Source of the DNA: a virus
Reading direction: 5' to 3' (one strand)
IMG/VR virus record: IMGVR_UViG_3300020428_000083
Coordinates: 1-23,820 of that record
Length of the DNA stretch: 23,820 nt
The translations under genes and the position numbers were made by a program. The notes beneath the pieces are model-generated. The model was not told where the DNA came from, made no database searches, and was given only the letters and a program-made list of their open reading frames with translations. Positions within the stretch are counted from its first letter, which is position 1. The number at the start of each line of letters is the position of its first letter. This document shows positions 7,444-14,582 of this stretch, one piece after another.

Positions 7444-8591
7444 TAATTATCTGCCTTTGGTCTAAGTGCTTTTGATAGGCTTTGTCTTTCAGGAACTTGT
7501 TTTCCACCTATAGTATTTGTAGCTGTATTATTAATAAACGTACCTTTTTGTGTGTTACGATTATCAGTATTAGTAAGAGTCATTCTTACATTATCTTCAT
7601 ATTTAACCCATCTTGTACCATCATATCTAAATAACCGGTTTGGAGCAAAATCTGTACGTAGGAAAAAATCACCTGTTGCACTACTTAACGGAAAAGAAAT
7701 ACCGTGTCCAAAGTTACTTCCGTCTGGTACTCCACCGTCTCCTAATAAGTAGCCATTATATCCTTCTTTTGCAGGACTTACAGAGCTTGTAGTAACAGTA
7801 CTACCATCGTCACCAACTGTTTCAGTAAGACTTGTGTTGCCTTTACTGTCAGTTGAAAGAGTATAATAATGACTTATGTCATAACCACTTTTTGGTGCGT
7901 CAGCTTCTGCTTGTAATACAACAGCATCATTAATTTCTTTTTCTTTATTATATGTAGATAATACATCACGTAAACTAGGGCCACCACCTAAATCATCTTC
8001 TTTAGCTGCTCTATCTAATATATCTTTGTATTCTTGTGAATCTACTATTTGTTTTAGTTTTAATCTGTATAAATGCGGATACCAAGTTTGTGTAAATCCT
8101 TCTGCAGCTCTTGTTACATCTTCTATAACATAAAATCTTTTAAGAGCTACGTCAAAATCATTTAATGCGTATTCGTCTTTTAAATGTGGTAATTCTATTA
8201 CATCACCTGACATCAATTTTCTACCAAGAGTTTTTACACTGCTTCGTATATGTACAGTCATAAACAATGTATCATTACTTAAAAATAAACCAAACTGGCT
8301 TAAATCAAAATCAATATCTTGAACATTGTAAATACCACGCATTGAGTAGATGTCGGAATCATATTTTCTATCTCTATTTTCTAAAAATAGTAAATCTTGT
8401 ATATTTGTTTCATCTAATATATCACGTTTAGGTTGATCAGCAGTTGCATCCTCTTCACTTGGACTTTCTGGCCCTAAGTATTTGTGGACGTGAATGTCTG
8501 TTCCACCTACAGTGAACATTTCGTTAATTTGACGATCTAAAAATTCATAGTCGTTACTTTTATTTGGTTTATATAAACTAAGTCTTGGCAT
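7443..8591 (-). CDS. gp14: Neck protein (T4 gp14-like)
   Basis: 382 aa from the ATG at 8591 (MPRLSLYKPNKSNDY). A second in-frame ATG at 8597 would add two residues, but it overlaps the late promoter box and would lie upstream of the expected mRNA start. The N-terminal 190 residues resemble marine gp14 neck proteins (PRLSLY start, SQFGLFLSNDTLFMTVHI, LGRKLMSGDVIELPHL, FYVIEDVTRA, WYPHLYRLKL). The C-terminal part is low-complexity and carries a W-box (GDFFLRTDFAPNRLFRYDG). No Shine-Dalgarno sequence precedes the start, so translation from a leaderless mRNA is likely. In T4, gp13 and gp14 form the neck that joins filled heads to tails; here gp13 is the divergent neighbour. Confidence 0.82.
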   Translation of the reverse strand: MPRLSLYKPNKSNDYEFLDRQINEMFTVGGTDIHVHKYLGPESPSEEDATADQPKRDILDETNIQDLLFLENRDRKYDSDIYSMRGIYNVQDIDFDLSQFGLFLSNDTLFMTVHIRSSVKTLGRKLMSGDVIELPHLKDEYALNDFDVALKRFYVIEDVTRAAEGFTQTWYPHLYRLKLKQIVDSQEYKDILDRAAKEDDLGGGPSLRDVLSTYNKEKEINDAVVLQAEADAPKSGYDISHYYTLSTDSKGNTSLTETVGDDGSTVTTSSVSPAKEGYNGYLLGDGGVPDGSNFGHGISFPLSSATGDFFLRTDFAPNRLFRYDGTRWVKYEDNVRMTLTNTDNRNTQKGTFINNTATNTIGGKQVPERQSLSKALRPKADN

Positions 8592-8596
8592 ATACA

Positions 8597-8604
8597 TATT
8601 TATC
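8597..8604 (-). promoter_or_regulatory. T4-like late promoter box (GATAAATA) for gp14
   Basis: On the minus strand the sequence reads GATAAATA, then TGTAT, then ATG at 8591. With T4 geometry transcription would start at 8591, the A of the start codon. It is paired with a plus-strand box only five bases away. Confidence 0.7.
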
Positions 8605-8609
8605 GTAAC

Positions 8610-8617
8610 GATAAATA
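8610..8617 (+). promoter_or_regulatory. T4-like late promoter box (GATAAATA) for gp13
   Basis: GATAAATA preceded by C, in a near-perfect inverted repeat with the minus-strand box at 8597-8604. The predicted start near 8623 leaves a 16-base leader with GGAG (8625-8628) ten bases before the gp13 ATG at 8639. Confidence 0.7.
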
Positions 8618-8638
8618 CAATGACGGAGAACTATTTAC

Positions 8639-9397
8639 ATGAGTAGCCTAAAAACACAAAAACAAGAAGTATTTGATTATGTCTATGCCCTATTAGGTGG
8701 AGGTATGGTTGATGTAGAGCTAGATCCAGTGCATTATGAAACTGCATTAGGAAAAGCACTAGGAAAATTTAGACAACGTAGTGATAACAGTGTTGAAGAA
8801 TCATACATGTTTATGCCAACTGTAATAGATCAAAATGAGTACACATTACCAAGTGAAGTAGTTGAAGTTAGAAAATTATTTCGTAGAAGTGTAGGATCAA
8901 GAACAGGTGGTGGCGATGGCGGAACACTATTTGAACCTTTTAACTTAGCATATACTAATACTTACTTACTATCAAGTAGTAATATGGGCGGACTAGCTAC
9001 ATATGATATGTTTAGTCAGTATCAAGAACTAGTAGGACGTATGTTTGGATCATTTATAGAATTTAAATGGAATACACAAACTAAAAAATTAACACTACTG
9101 CAACGCCCAAGAACAGAAGAAGATTTATTATTGTATTGCTACAATTACAGAGGTGACGACCAATTACTAGACGATTACTTAGCAAAGCAGTGGATTAAAG
9201 ATTATACACTAGCTAATTGTAAATATATGTTAGGTGAAGCACGTTCAAAATTTGCTACTATATCAGGGCCGCAAGGAGGTTCAACTCTAAACGGTGATGC
9301 ACTTAAAGCCGAAGGTACAGCTGAAATGGAAAAATTAGAAGAAGAACTTAAAACAGCAGTAGCTGGCGGTGTTGGATACGGCTTCACAATTGGTTAA
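8639..9397 (+). CDS. gp13: Neck protein (T4 gp13-like)
   Basis: 252 aa (T4 gp13 is 309). The N-terminal pattern (VFDYVYALLGGGMVDVELDPVHYETALGKALGKFRQRS, then EYTLPSEVVEVRKLFRR) is that of gp13 neck proteins of marine T4-like phages. The centre holds the IEFKWNTQTKKLTLLQRPR hairpin, and a helical C-terminus follows. It acts with gp14 at the head-tail joint. GGAG provides the ribosome site. It is transcribed away from gp14 from back-to-back late promoters, unlike T4, where genes 13, 14 and 15 run in one direction. The next gene has its own early-type promoter. Confidence 0.85.
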   Translation: MSSLKTQKQEVFDYVYALLGGGMVDVELDPVHYETALGKALGKFRQRSDNSVEESYMFMPTVIDQNEYTLPSEVVEVRKLFRRSVGSRTGGGDGGTLFEPFNLAYTNTYLLSSSNMGGLATYDMFSQYQELVGRMFGSFIEFKWNTQTKKLTLLQRPRTEEDLLLYCYNYRGDDQLLDDYLAKQWIKDYTLANCKYMLGEARSKFATISGPQGGSTLNGDALKAEGTAEMEKLEEELKTAVAGGVGYGFTIG

Positions 9398-9404
9398 AAA
9401 ACAC

Positions 9405-9433
9405 TTGACATTAGATAAGTTTTAAAGTATAAT
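9405..9433 (+). promoter_or_regulatory. Sigma70-type early promoter (TTGACA, 17 bp, TATAAT)
   Basis: TTGACA at 9405-9410 and TATAAT at 9428-9433 both match consensus exactly, with the ideal 17-bp spacer. It lies between gp13 and the dNMP kinase, which fits an early gene set among late genes and read by the unmodified host polymerase. Confidence 0.85.
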
Positions 9434-9459
9434 AATAAAATTATATGGAGAAACAACAA

Positions 9460-10071
9460 ATGATTGTAGGTGTATGCGGCTTAATTGGCAGTGGCAAAGA
9501 TACTATTGCTTCTTATCTTATTGAAGAACACGGATATCAAAAAATAAGTTTTGCAGACAAATTAAAAGATTCTGTTGCAGAGCTATTTGATTGGGATCGT
9601 GAAATGCTTGAAGGTCAAACAGACGATTCGAGAGAGTGGCGAGAACAACCAGATAAATTTTGGACACAAGAAACAGGTAGAACAATTACACCAAGATTAG
9701 TATTACAAGAATTTGGTACTGAGTGTATGCGTAACGGTTTCTTTGATGGTATTTGGGTTAGCTCTACTAAACGTATACTAATTAATAATCCTCATAAAAA
9801 CTTTGTTATTCCAGATGTAAGATTTCCTAATGAAGCATTAATGTTGCAAAAAGTAGGAGGTCAAGTTTGGAGAGTAAGAAGAGGCACAGATCCTGTTTGG
9901 TTTAGAATGTATCAAGACATTGGAGTAGAACCTAAAGATATTCATCCTAGTGAATGGGCTTGGGCTAATACAAATTTTACAACAATATTTGATAATAACA
10001 GTACAATTGAAGATCTTAAAAATCAGGTACAAGGTCACCTTGCTTCCACTTTACACCCTGTTTCTGCATAA
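9460..10071 (+). CDS. gp1: Deoxynucleoside monophosphate kinase (T4 gp1-like)
   Basis: 203 aa from the ATG at 9460, chosen because GGAG (9447-9450) sits nine bases upstream; an in-frame ATG at 9445 would start before that site. The P-loop GLIGSGKD (residues 7-14) begins right after the first beta strand. FADKLKDSVAELFDW, LVLQEFGTE, VIPDVRFPNEA (about 116-126) and WRVRR fit the T4 gp1 / phage dNMP kinase family, which phosphorylates dNMPs for DNA synthesis. T4 gp1 is 241 aa. The last 18 codons overlap the converging HNH gene, and the C-terminal tail (GHLASTLHPVSA) does not look like conserved family sequence, so the end may have been reshaped by the HNH insertion. Likely early, from the consensus promoter just upstream. 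Confidence 0.88.
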   Translation: MIVGVCGLIGSGKDTIASYLIEEHGYQKISFADKLKDSVAELFDWDREMLEGQTDDSREWREQPDKFWTQETGRTITPRLVLQEFGTECMRNGFFDGIWVSSTKRILINNPHKNFVIPDVRFPNEALMLQKVGGQVWRVRRGTDPVWFRMYQDIGVEPKDIHPSEWAWANTNFTTIFDNNSTIEDLKNQVQGHLASTLHPVSA

Positions 10072-10351
10072 TACGCTGACAGTTAGCACATACAGTTTTT
10101 AAGTTATTAAATCTACAATTATTTAAATCACCGTCAATATGGTAAACATTAAACTGTTCAGTGTGTTTACTTTTAAATCCGCAACGTTCACATTCTTGTT
10201 TCTTTTCATACCCTTTTTGTTTCCATTTAGGTATGCCGTGATTTAATCCATTGCGTAAACATTTCTCGCACAAACTTCTATAAAAGGTTTTAGTTCCTTT
10301 TTTATAATTTATAGCAGCAGGTCGTTGTCCGCACTTGCATAAAGGTCTCAT
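10016..10351 (-). CDS. HNH endonuclease (homing-type)
   Basis: 111 aa. An N-terminal zinc knuckle (C5, C7, C28, C31) is followed by an HNH core: C54-x2-C57, YHIDGD (H71, D73, D75), NNCRFNNLKTVC and C88-x2-C91. The H-x-D-G-D ... N-N-L ... C-x2-C pattern is typical of small free-standing phage HNH nucleases, which nick or cut DNA and often promote their own spread. It runs against the surrounding genes and overlaps the end of the kinase by 56 bases, which fits a mobile insertion in the gene 1 / gene 18 gap. Upstream are GAGG ten bases before the ATG and a possible late box. Catalytic residues look intact. Confidence 0.9.
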   Translation of the reverse strand: MRPLCKCGQRPAAINYKKGTKTFYRSLCEKCLRNGLNHGIPKWKQKGYEKKQECERCGFKSKHTEQFNVYHIDGDLNNCRFNNLKTVCANCQRIMQKQGVKWKQGDLVPDF

Positions 10352-10355
10352 ATTG

Positions 10356-10363
10356 TATTTACC
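10356..10363 (-). promoter_or_regulatory. Possible late promoter box (GGTAAATA) for the HNH gene
   Basis: On the minus strand GGTAAATA ends five bases from the ATG at 10351, with GAGG overlapping its first bases. It could be a late box, or simply the spacer after a Shine-Dalgarno sequence, so it is weaker than the other boxes. The rest of 10352-10460 holds a short hairpin and the sheath promoter only. Confidence 0.35.
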
Positions 10364-10418
10364 TCACCTTTTCGGTGCCTTTTTATGGGGGTATATTATA
10401 GGGTTTTTGAAAATAAAT

Positions 10419-10426
10419 GCTAAATA
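10419..10426 (+). promoter_or_regulatory. T4-like late promoter box (GCTAAATA) for the tail sheath
   Basis: GCTAAATA lies 34 bases before the sheath ATG at 10461. The leader carries TAGGAGAA (about 10447-10454) as a strong ribosome site. Confidence 0.6.
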
Positions 10427-10460
10427 GTTATAACAAATCGTATCCAATAGGAGAAATATA

Positions 10461-13400
10461 ATGGCATTAACATCACCAGGTGTACAAGTAAGTGTAATAG
10501 ACGAAAGCTTCTACACCCCAGCAGAACCGGGAACAGTCCCAATGGTTTTTGTTGCATCGGCAGAGAACAGATTAAACAGTTCGGGCACAGGTACAGCAAC
10601 AGGAACATTAAAAGCAAACGCAGGTAAGCCTTTCTTACTTACTTCGCAGAGAGATCTTTCAGAAACTTTTGGAGATCCAGTATTTAAAACAGATTCAAAT
10701 AACAACCCAATACACGCAGGCGAGCTTAACGAGTATGGTTTACAATCTGCATATTCATTCTTAGGAGTGAGCAACAGAGCATACGTTGTAAGAGCAGACT
10801 TAGATACAGCTCAATTAGAGCCAACTGCAATAGCACCAGCGGCAAATCCAGCAGCAGGAACATATTGGTTTGATACACAAGTATCACTATTTGGTATTCA
10901 ACAATGGAACGGTAGCGCCATTACTACTACTGGTGGACAAAGTTTCACTAATAAAGTTCCTAGAATGATTACAGCAGCTAGTGACACTGATTCAGGCTCG
11001 TTAGTTACAAACGGATACGAAGGCATGAAACCTAAGAGCAGCATTGGTGCTGTTGGTGATTATGCTATTGTAGCAACAAGCACATTAAACAGATTATACT
11101 ACAGAAACACAAGCGGTACATGGGTATTAGTAGGTAGTGATCCTTGGTCAAAGAGTTGGCCAACAGTTAAAGGCACACTTGTTAATCCTTCATTTAGCGG
11201 ATCGAGTTCGTTTACAATTAACGGTACTGTTGTTTCTGTTTCAGGTTCAGATACAGTAACTGATGTTGCAGCAACAATTAACGGATTGTTAATTTCAGGT
11301 GTAACAGCTAGTGCTGTTGACGGAAGATTAGAAATTTACAGTGATGGAACAGGATCGGCTGCAGGTGATTCAACTGCCGGCGGTAACATTGATGTTGTTC
11401 AAAGTTCAGGAACTGCTTTAGGATTATTAGGTATTACAGCAGGAACTTACTATCCACCAGCATTACAAATTTCAGGACATACATCAGTTCCAGAATTTAA
11501 GTCAAGCGACACTTATTCAAGACCAACAGGTAGTGTATGGTTTAAAACTACACAACCTAACTTAGGTGCAAGAATAAGAATTAAAGAATGGAACGATCAA
11601 ACACTTTTATGGGACGCTGTGGAAGCTCCAATTTACGACACTAACGAAGCAGCACTTTACGGTTTAGATAAAGCTAACGGTGGAAGCGGTATTGCAGTAG
11701 GCGATGTATTTGCTAAATCAAATACAGCAGGTGACACACAACCTCTTGCAACGTTTACTTTATACCGTAGATCAAACAGTGGTGTTACAAGTATTACTAG
11801 TAGCAAAGTAATTGCAGGAAGCCTAGGTTCAGGATCTAAGAGTTTTAATATTAAAGCAACAGATGCTGGGCAAACTTCTTGGGGTACAACTAGTACAGTA
11901 ACATTTACAGCTGGCGGTGTTGCAGGTGATGCAAGTTTACTTGCAGGTGCAATCAATGATAAAAATATTGAAAACGTAAGTGCATCAGTAGATACGCAGA
12001 ATAGAGTTGTAATTAGTCACTCACAAGGTGGCGATATACACCTAACAGACACAAGTGGTGCATTAGCTGGTATAGGTTACGCACCATATGTTAGTGCAAC
12101 TAGTGGTACTGTTGGCTTATCATATGCAGACGGAACTAACTCTAGCACAAGTCCAAATCAATTTATTGCAAGTAACTGGGCAGTGTTAACTTACACAGCA
12201 TCAGACAATGCACCTACAGCAACAGCAACTAACGGCCAACTTTGGTATAGTTCAGTTGTTGATGAAGTAGATTTACTTGTACACAACGGTACAACATGGG
12301 TAGGTTACTTATATAACGGTGGCACATCAGGAATAACAGCAAGTCCATATTACAACGCTGATGCATCATTAACACCAGACCCAAGTGGTCCAATTGTTAG
12401 TGCATCAGAACCAACTGTACAGTCAGACGGTACTGCACTTAAAACAGGTGATATTTGGATTAGCACAGCAGACTTAGAAAACTATCCAACAATGTATAGA
12501 TATAATGCGGCACTTGCTTCAGGATTAAGATGGGTACTATTAGATAGCAGTGATCAAACATCAGAAGATGGTATACTATTTGCTGATGCAAGATATGCTA
12601 CATCAGGTGGTACTGCTTCTTTATTAGAAGCTTCAAGCATTGAAGATTTACTTAACAGTGCTTACTTAGACACTGATGCTCCAGATCCAGCACTATATCC
12701 AAAAGGTATGTTGTTATGGAATACTAGACGTTCAGGATTTAACGTTAAGAAATTTGTAAGAAACTATGTTGATGTTTCTACAGACAACACAAGATATGCA
12801 CCAGGTGGAAGCGATGAGAGCATGGACAGTTACTATCCACACAGATGGGTAACTGAGTCAGGTAATCAAGAGAACGGCGCAGGTAGCTTTGGACGTAAAG
12901 CACAACGTAAAGTTGTTGTACAAGCGTTACAAGCAGTAGTTAATAAAAACGATGACATTAGAGATGATGAGTCAAGATTATTCAACTTAATGGCAACACC
13001 AGGATATCCAGAACTAATTGGTGAAATGATTAGCTTGAATAACGATAGAGGATTAACAGCATTTATCGTAGGTGATAGTCCGTTTAGACTAACACCAGAT
13101 GCAACATCACTTAATAACTGGGCAACTAACGTAAACAAAGCAGTAGAAGATAACGACAATGGATTAGTAAGTAGAGATGAATACTTAGGTGTATTTTATC
13201 CAGCAGGATTCACAAGTGATAACTTTGGTAGAAATGTTGTAGTTCCAGCTTCGCACATGATGTTAAGAACTATTGCATTAAGTGATCAAGTTAGCTATCC
13301 ATGGTTTGCACCAGCAGGCACAAGACGTGGCGGAATCAGCAATGCAAGTTCAACAGGTTATATTAATAGCGAAGGCGAATTTACAGCAGTAGCACTTAAT

Positions 13401-13832
13401 GAAGGACAAAGAGATACATTATACAGCAATAACATAAACCCAATTACGTTTATTACAGGTGCTGGACTTGTTAACTTTGGACAGAAAACTCGTGCAAGAG
13501 CAGCTAGTTCTTTAGATAGAATTAACGTAGCACGTTTGGTTATCTACTTACGTAGTCAACTTAATCAACTTGCTAAGCCTTACATCTTTGAGCCAAATGA
13601 TAAAATCACACGTGATGAGATTAAACAAGCGGCTGAAAGTTTAATGCTTGAATTAGTAGGTCAAAGAGCGTTATATGACTTCTTAGTAGTATGTGATGAA
13701 TCAAACAACACTGCATCTAGGATTGACAAGAACGAACTATATTTAGATATTGCAATAGAACCAGTAAAAGCAGTGGAGTTCATTTACATTCCATTAAGAC
13801 TTAAAAATACTGGAGAAATAGCAGGACTTTAA
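10461..13832 (+). CDS. gp18: Tail sheath protein (T4 gp18-like), greatly enlarged
   Basis: 1123 aa against 659 in T4. The N-terminal about 130 residues (TSPGVQVSVIDESFYTPAEP, SFLGVSNRAYVVRADLD) and the C-terminal about 400 (EYLGVFYPAGF, FGRNVVVPASHMMLRTIA, WFAPAGTRRGGI, LDRINVARLVIYLRSQL) are the conserved sheath handles and core. Between about 130 and 700 lies a large insertion that should decorate the outside of the tail. It holds four W-box turns (W near 136, 357, 593 and 664) and two segments resembling flagellin_IN motifs (about 245-328 and 475-540). Strong Shine-Dalgarno and its own late box indicate high expression, as needed for the main tail protein. The contractile sheath drives tube penetration. 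Identity is firm; the insertion's role is unknown. Confidence 0.93.
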   Translation: MALTSPGVQVSVIDESFYTPAEPGTVPMVFVASAENRLNSSGTGTATGTLKANAGKPFLLTSQRDLSETFGDPVFKTDSNNNPIHAGELNEYGLQSAYSFLGVSNRAYVVRADLDTAQLEPTAIAPAANPAAGTYWFDTQVSLFGIQQWNGSAITTTGGQSFTNKVPRMITAASDTDSGSLVTNGYEGMKPKSSIGAVGDYAIVATSTLNRLYYRNTSGTWVLVGSDPWSKSWPTVKGTLVNPSFSGSSSFTINGTVVSVSGSDTVTDVAATINGLLISGVTASAVDGRLEIYSDGTGSAAGDSTAGGNIDVVQSSGTALGLLGITAGTYYPPALQISGHTSVPEFKSSDTYSRPTGSVWFKTTQPNLGARIRIKEWNDQTLLWDAVEAPIYDTNEAALYGLDKANGGSGIAVGDVFAKSNTAGDTQPLATFTLYRRSNSGVTSITSSKVIAGSLGSGSKSFNIKATDAGQTSWGTTSTVTFTAGGVAGDASLLAGAINDKNIENVSASVDTQNRVVISHSQGGDIHLTDTSGALAGIGYAPYVSATSGTVGLSYADGTNSSTSPNQFIASNWAVLTYTASDNAPTATATNGQLWYSSVVDEVDLLVHNGTTWVGYLYNGGTSGITASPYYNADASLTPDPSGPIVSASEPTVQSDGTALKTGDIWISTADLENYPTMYRYNAALASGLRWVLLDSSDQTSEDGILFADARYATSGGTASLLEASSIEDLLNSAYLDTDAPDPALYPKGMLLWNTRRSGFNVKKFVRNYVDVSTDNTRYAPGGSDESMDSYYPHRWVTESGNQENGAGSFGRKAQRKVVVQALQAVVNKNDDIRDDESRLFNLMATPGYPELIGEMISLNNDRGLTAFIVGDSPFRLTPDATSLNNWATNVNKAVEDNDNGLVSRDEYLGVFYPAGFTSDNFGRNVVVPASHMMLRTIALSDQVSYPWFAPAGTRRGGISNASSTGYINSEGEFTAVALNEGQRDTLYSNNINPITFITGAGLVNFGQKTRARAASSLDRINVARLVIYLRSQLNQLAKPYIFEPNDKITRDEIKQAAESLMLELVGQRALYDFLVVCDESNNTASRIDKNELYLDIAIEPVKAVEFIYIPLRLKNTGEIAGL

Positions 13833-13835
13833 ATT

Positions 13836-13843
13836 GATAAATA
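13836..13843 (+). promoter_or_regulatory. T4-like late promoter box (GATAAATA) for the tail tube
   Basis: GATAAATA lies three bases after the sheath stop. The leader carries TAGGAGC, and the tube ATG is at 13867. A separate promoter lets tube be made independently of sheath. Confidence 0.72.
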
Positions 13844-13866
13844 ATACTACAATAGGAGCAAATTAA

Positions 13867-14493
13867 ATGGCAGTTTCAACATTATCAAATATTACAGTAC
13901 CTTTAGCAGGGGGGCAAAGTGCAACTACTCAAGGTTTGTTGATGCCGAAGCTTCAATATCGCTTTAGGGTGTCACTTGAAAACTTTGGTGTTAGTACACC
14001 AACTACAGAACTTACAAAACAAGTTATTGATGTGACTCGTCCTACGGTAGCGTTTGAACCAATACAAATTGATGTATACAACTCAAAAGCATACTTAGCA
14101 GGTAAACATACTTGGTCACCAATTACACTAAACTTACGTGAAGACGTAAACCGTGAAGTTCAAAAACTTGTTGGTGAGCAGTTGCAGAAACAATTCGACT
14201 TTTTCGAACAGTCAAGTGCAGCATCAGGACAAGATTATAAATTTACAACACGTATTGAAATCTTAGACGGTGCAAATGGAAACACAACTCCAACAGTACT
14301 TGAAACGTTTGAATTATATGGTTGCTTTGTTACAAATGCAAACTACAATACATTAGCATATGCTAACAATGAGCCAGTAACAATTACACTAGAAATGCAG
14401 TATGATAACGCTATTCAGACAGATGCTGAAGGCGGAATTGGTACAGCAGTAGGTAGAGCCGGTGGATCTTTGATCACAGGCGGCGGATCTTAA
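13867..14493 (+). CDS. gp19: Tail tube protein (T4 gp19-like)
   Basis: 208 aa (T4 gp19 is 163). The core pattern is MPKLQYRFRVSLENFG, KQVIDVTRPTVAF, HTWSPITLNLREDVN, FELYGCFVTNANYNTLAYANNEPVTITLEMQYDNA, the usual order of the phage tube beta-barrel fold. The C-terminal 20 residues are a Gly-rich tail. It stacks as hexameric rings inside the sheath. A late box and a strong ribosome site lie upstream, and a strong terminator directly follows, so sheath and tube form a closed expression unit. The next gene is a divergent relative of this protein. Confidence 0.92.
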   Translation: MAVSTLSNITVPLAGGQSATTQGLLMPKLQYRFRVSLENFGVSTPTTELTKQVIDVTRPTVAFEPIQIDVYNSKAYLAGKHTWSPITLNLREDVNREVQKLVGEQLQKQFDFFEQSSAASGQDYKFTTRIEILDGANGNTTPTVLETFELYGCFVTNANYNTLAYANNEPVTITLEMQYDNAIQTDAEGGIGTAVGRAGGSLITGGGS

Positions 14494-14515
14494 ACTAGGT
14501 ATTATAACATTACAC

Positions 14516-14548
14516 AATAAAGGGGCTTTTATAGCCCCTTTATTTTTA
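14516..14548 (+). terminator. Rho-independent terminator after the tail tube gene
   Basis: A perfect 12-bp stem (AATAAAGGGGCT with AGCCCCTTTATT, 14516-14527 and 14533-14544), a 5-base loop TTTAT, and a T-rich tail. It separates the sheath-tube unit from the next late promoter. Confidence 0.93.
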
Positions 14549-14569
14549 TCTACGTACTTTATTATTTCG

Positions 14570-14577
14570 GATAAATA
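14570..14577 (+). promoter_or_regulatory. T4-like late promoter box (GATAAATA), leaderless type
   Basis: GATAAATA, then TTAGT, then the ATG at 14583. With T4 late-promoter geometry the mRNA starts at the A of the start codon. No Shine-Dalgarno sequence is present. Confidence 0.72.
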
Positions 14578-14582
14578 TTAGT

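Noticed and set aside
8620-8646. Eight-codon ORF upstream of gp13
   Set aside because: Its ATG lies three bases after the late box, before the expected transcription start near 8623, so it is probably not on the mRNA.
10365-10377. Hairpin CACC/GGTG followed by a T-rich stretch
   Set aside because: The stem is only four base pairs; too weak to call a terminator, though it lies in the HNH-sheath gap.
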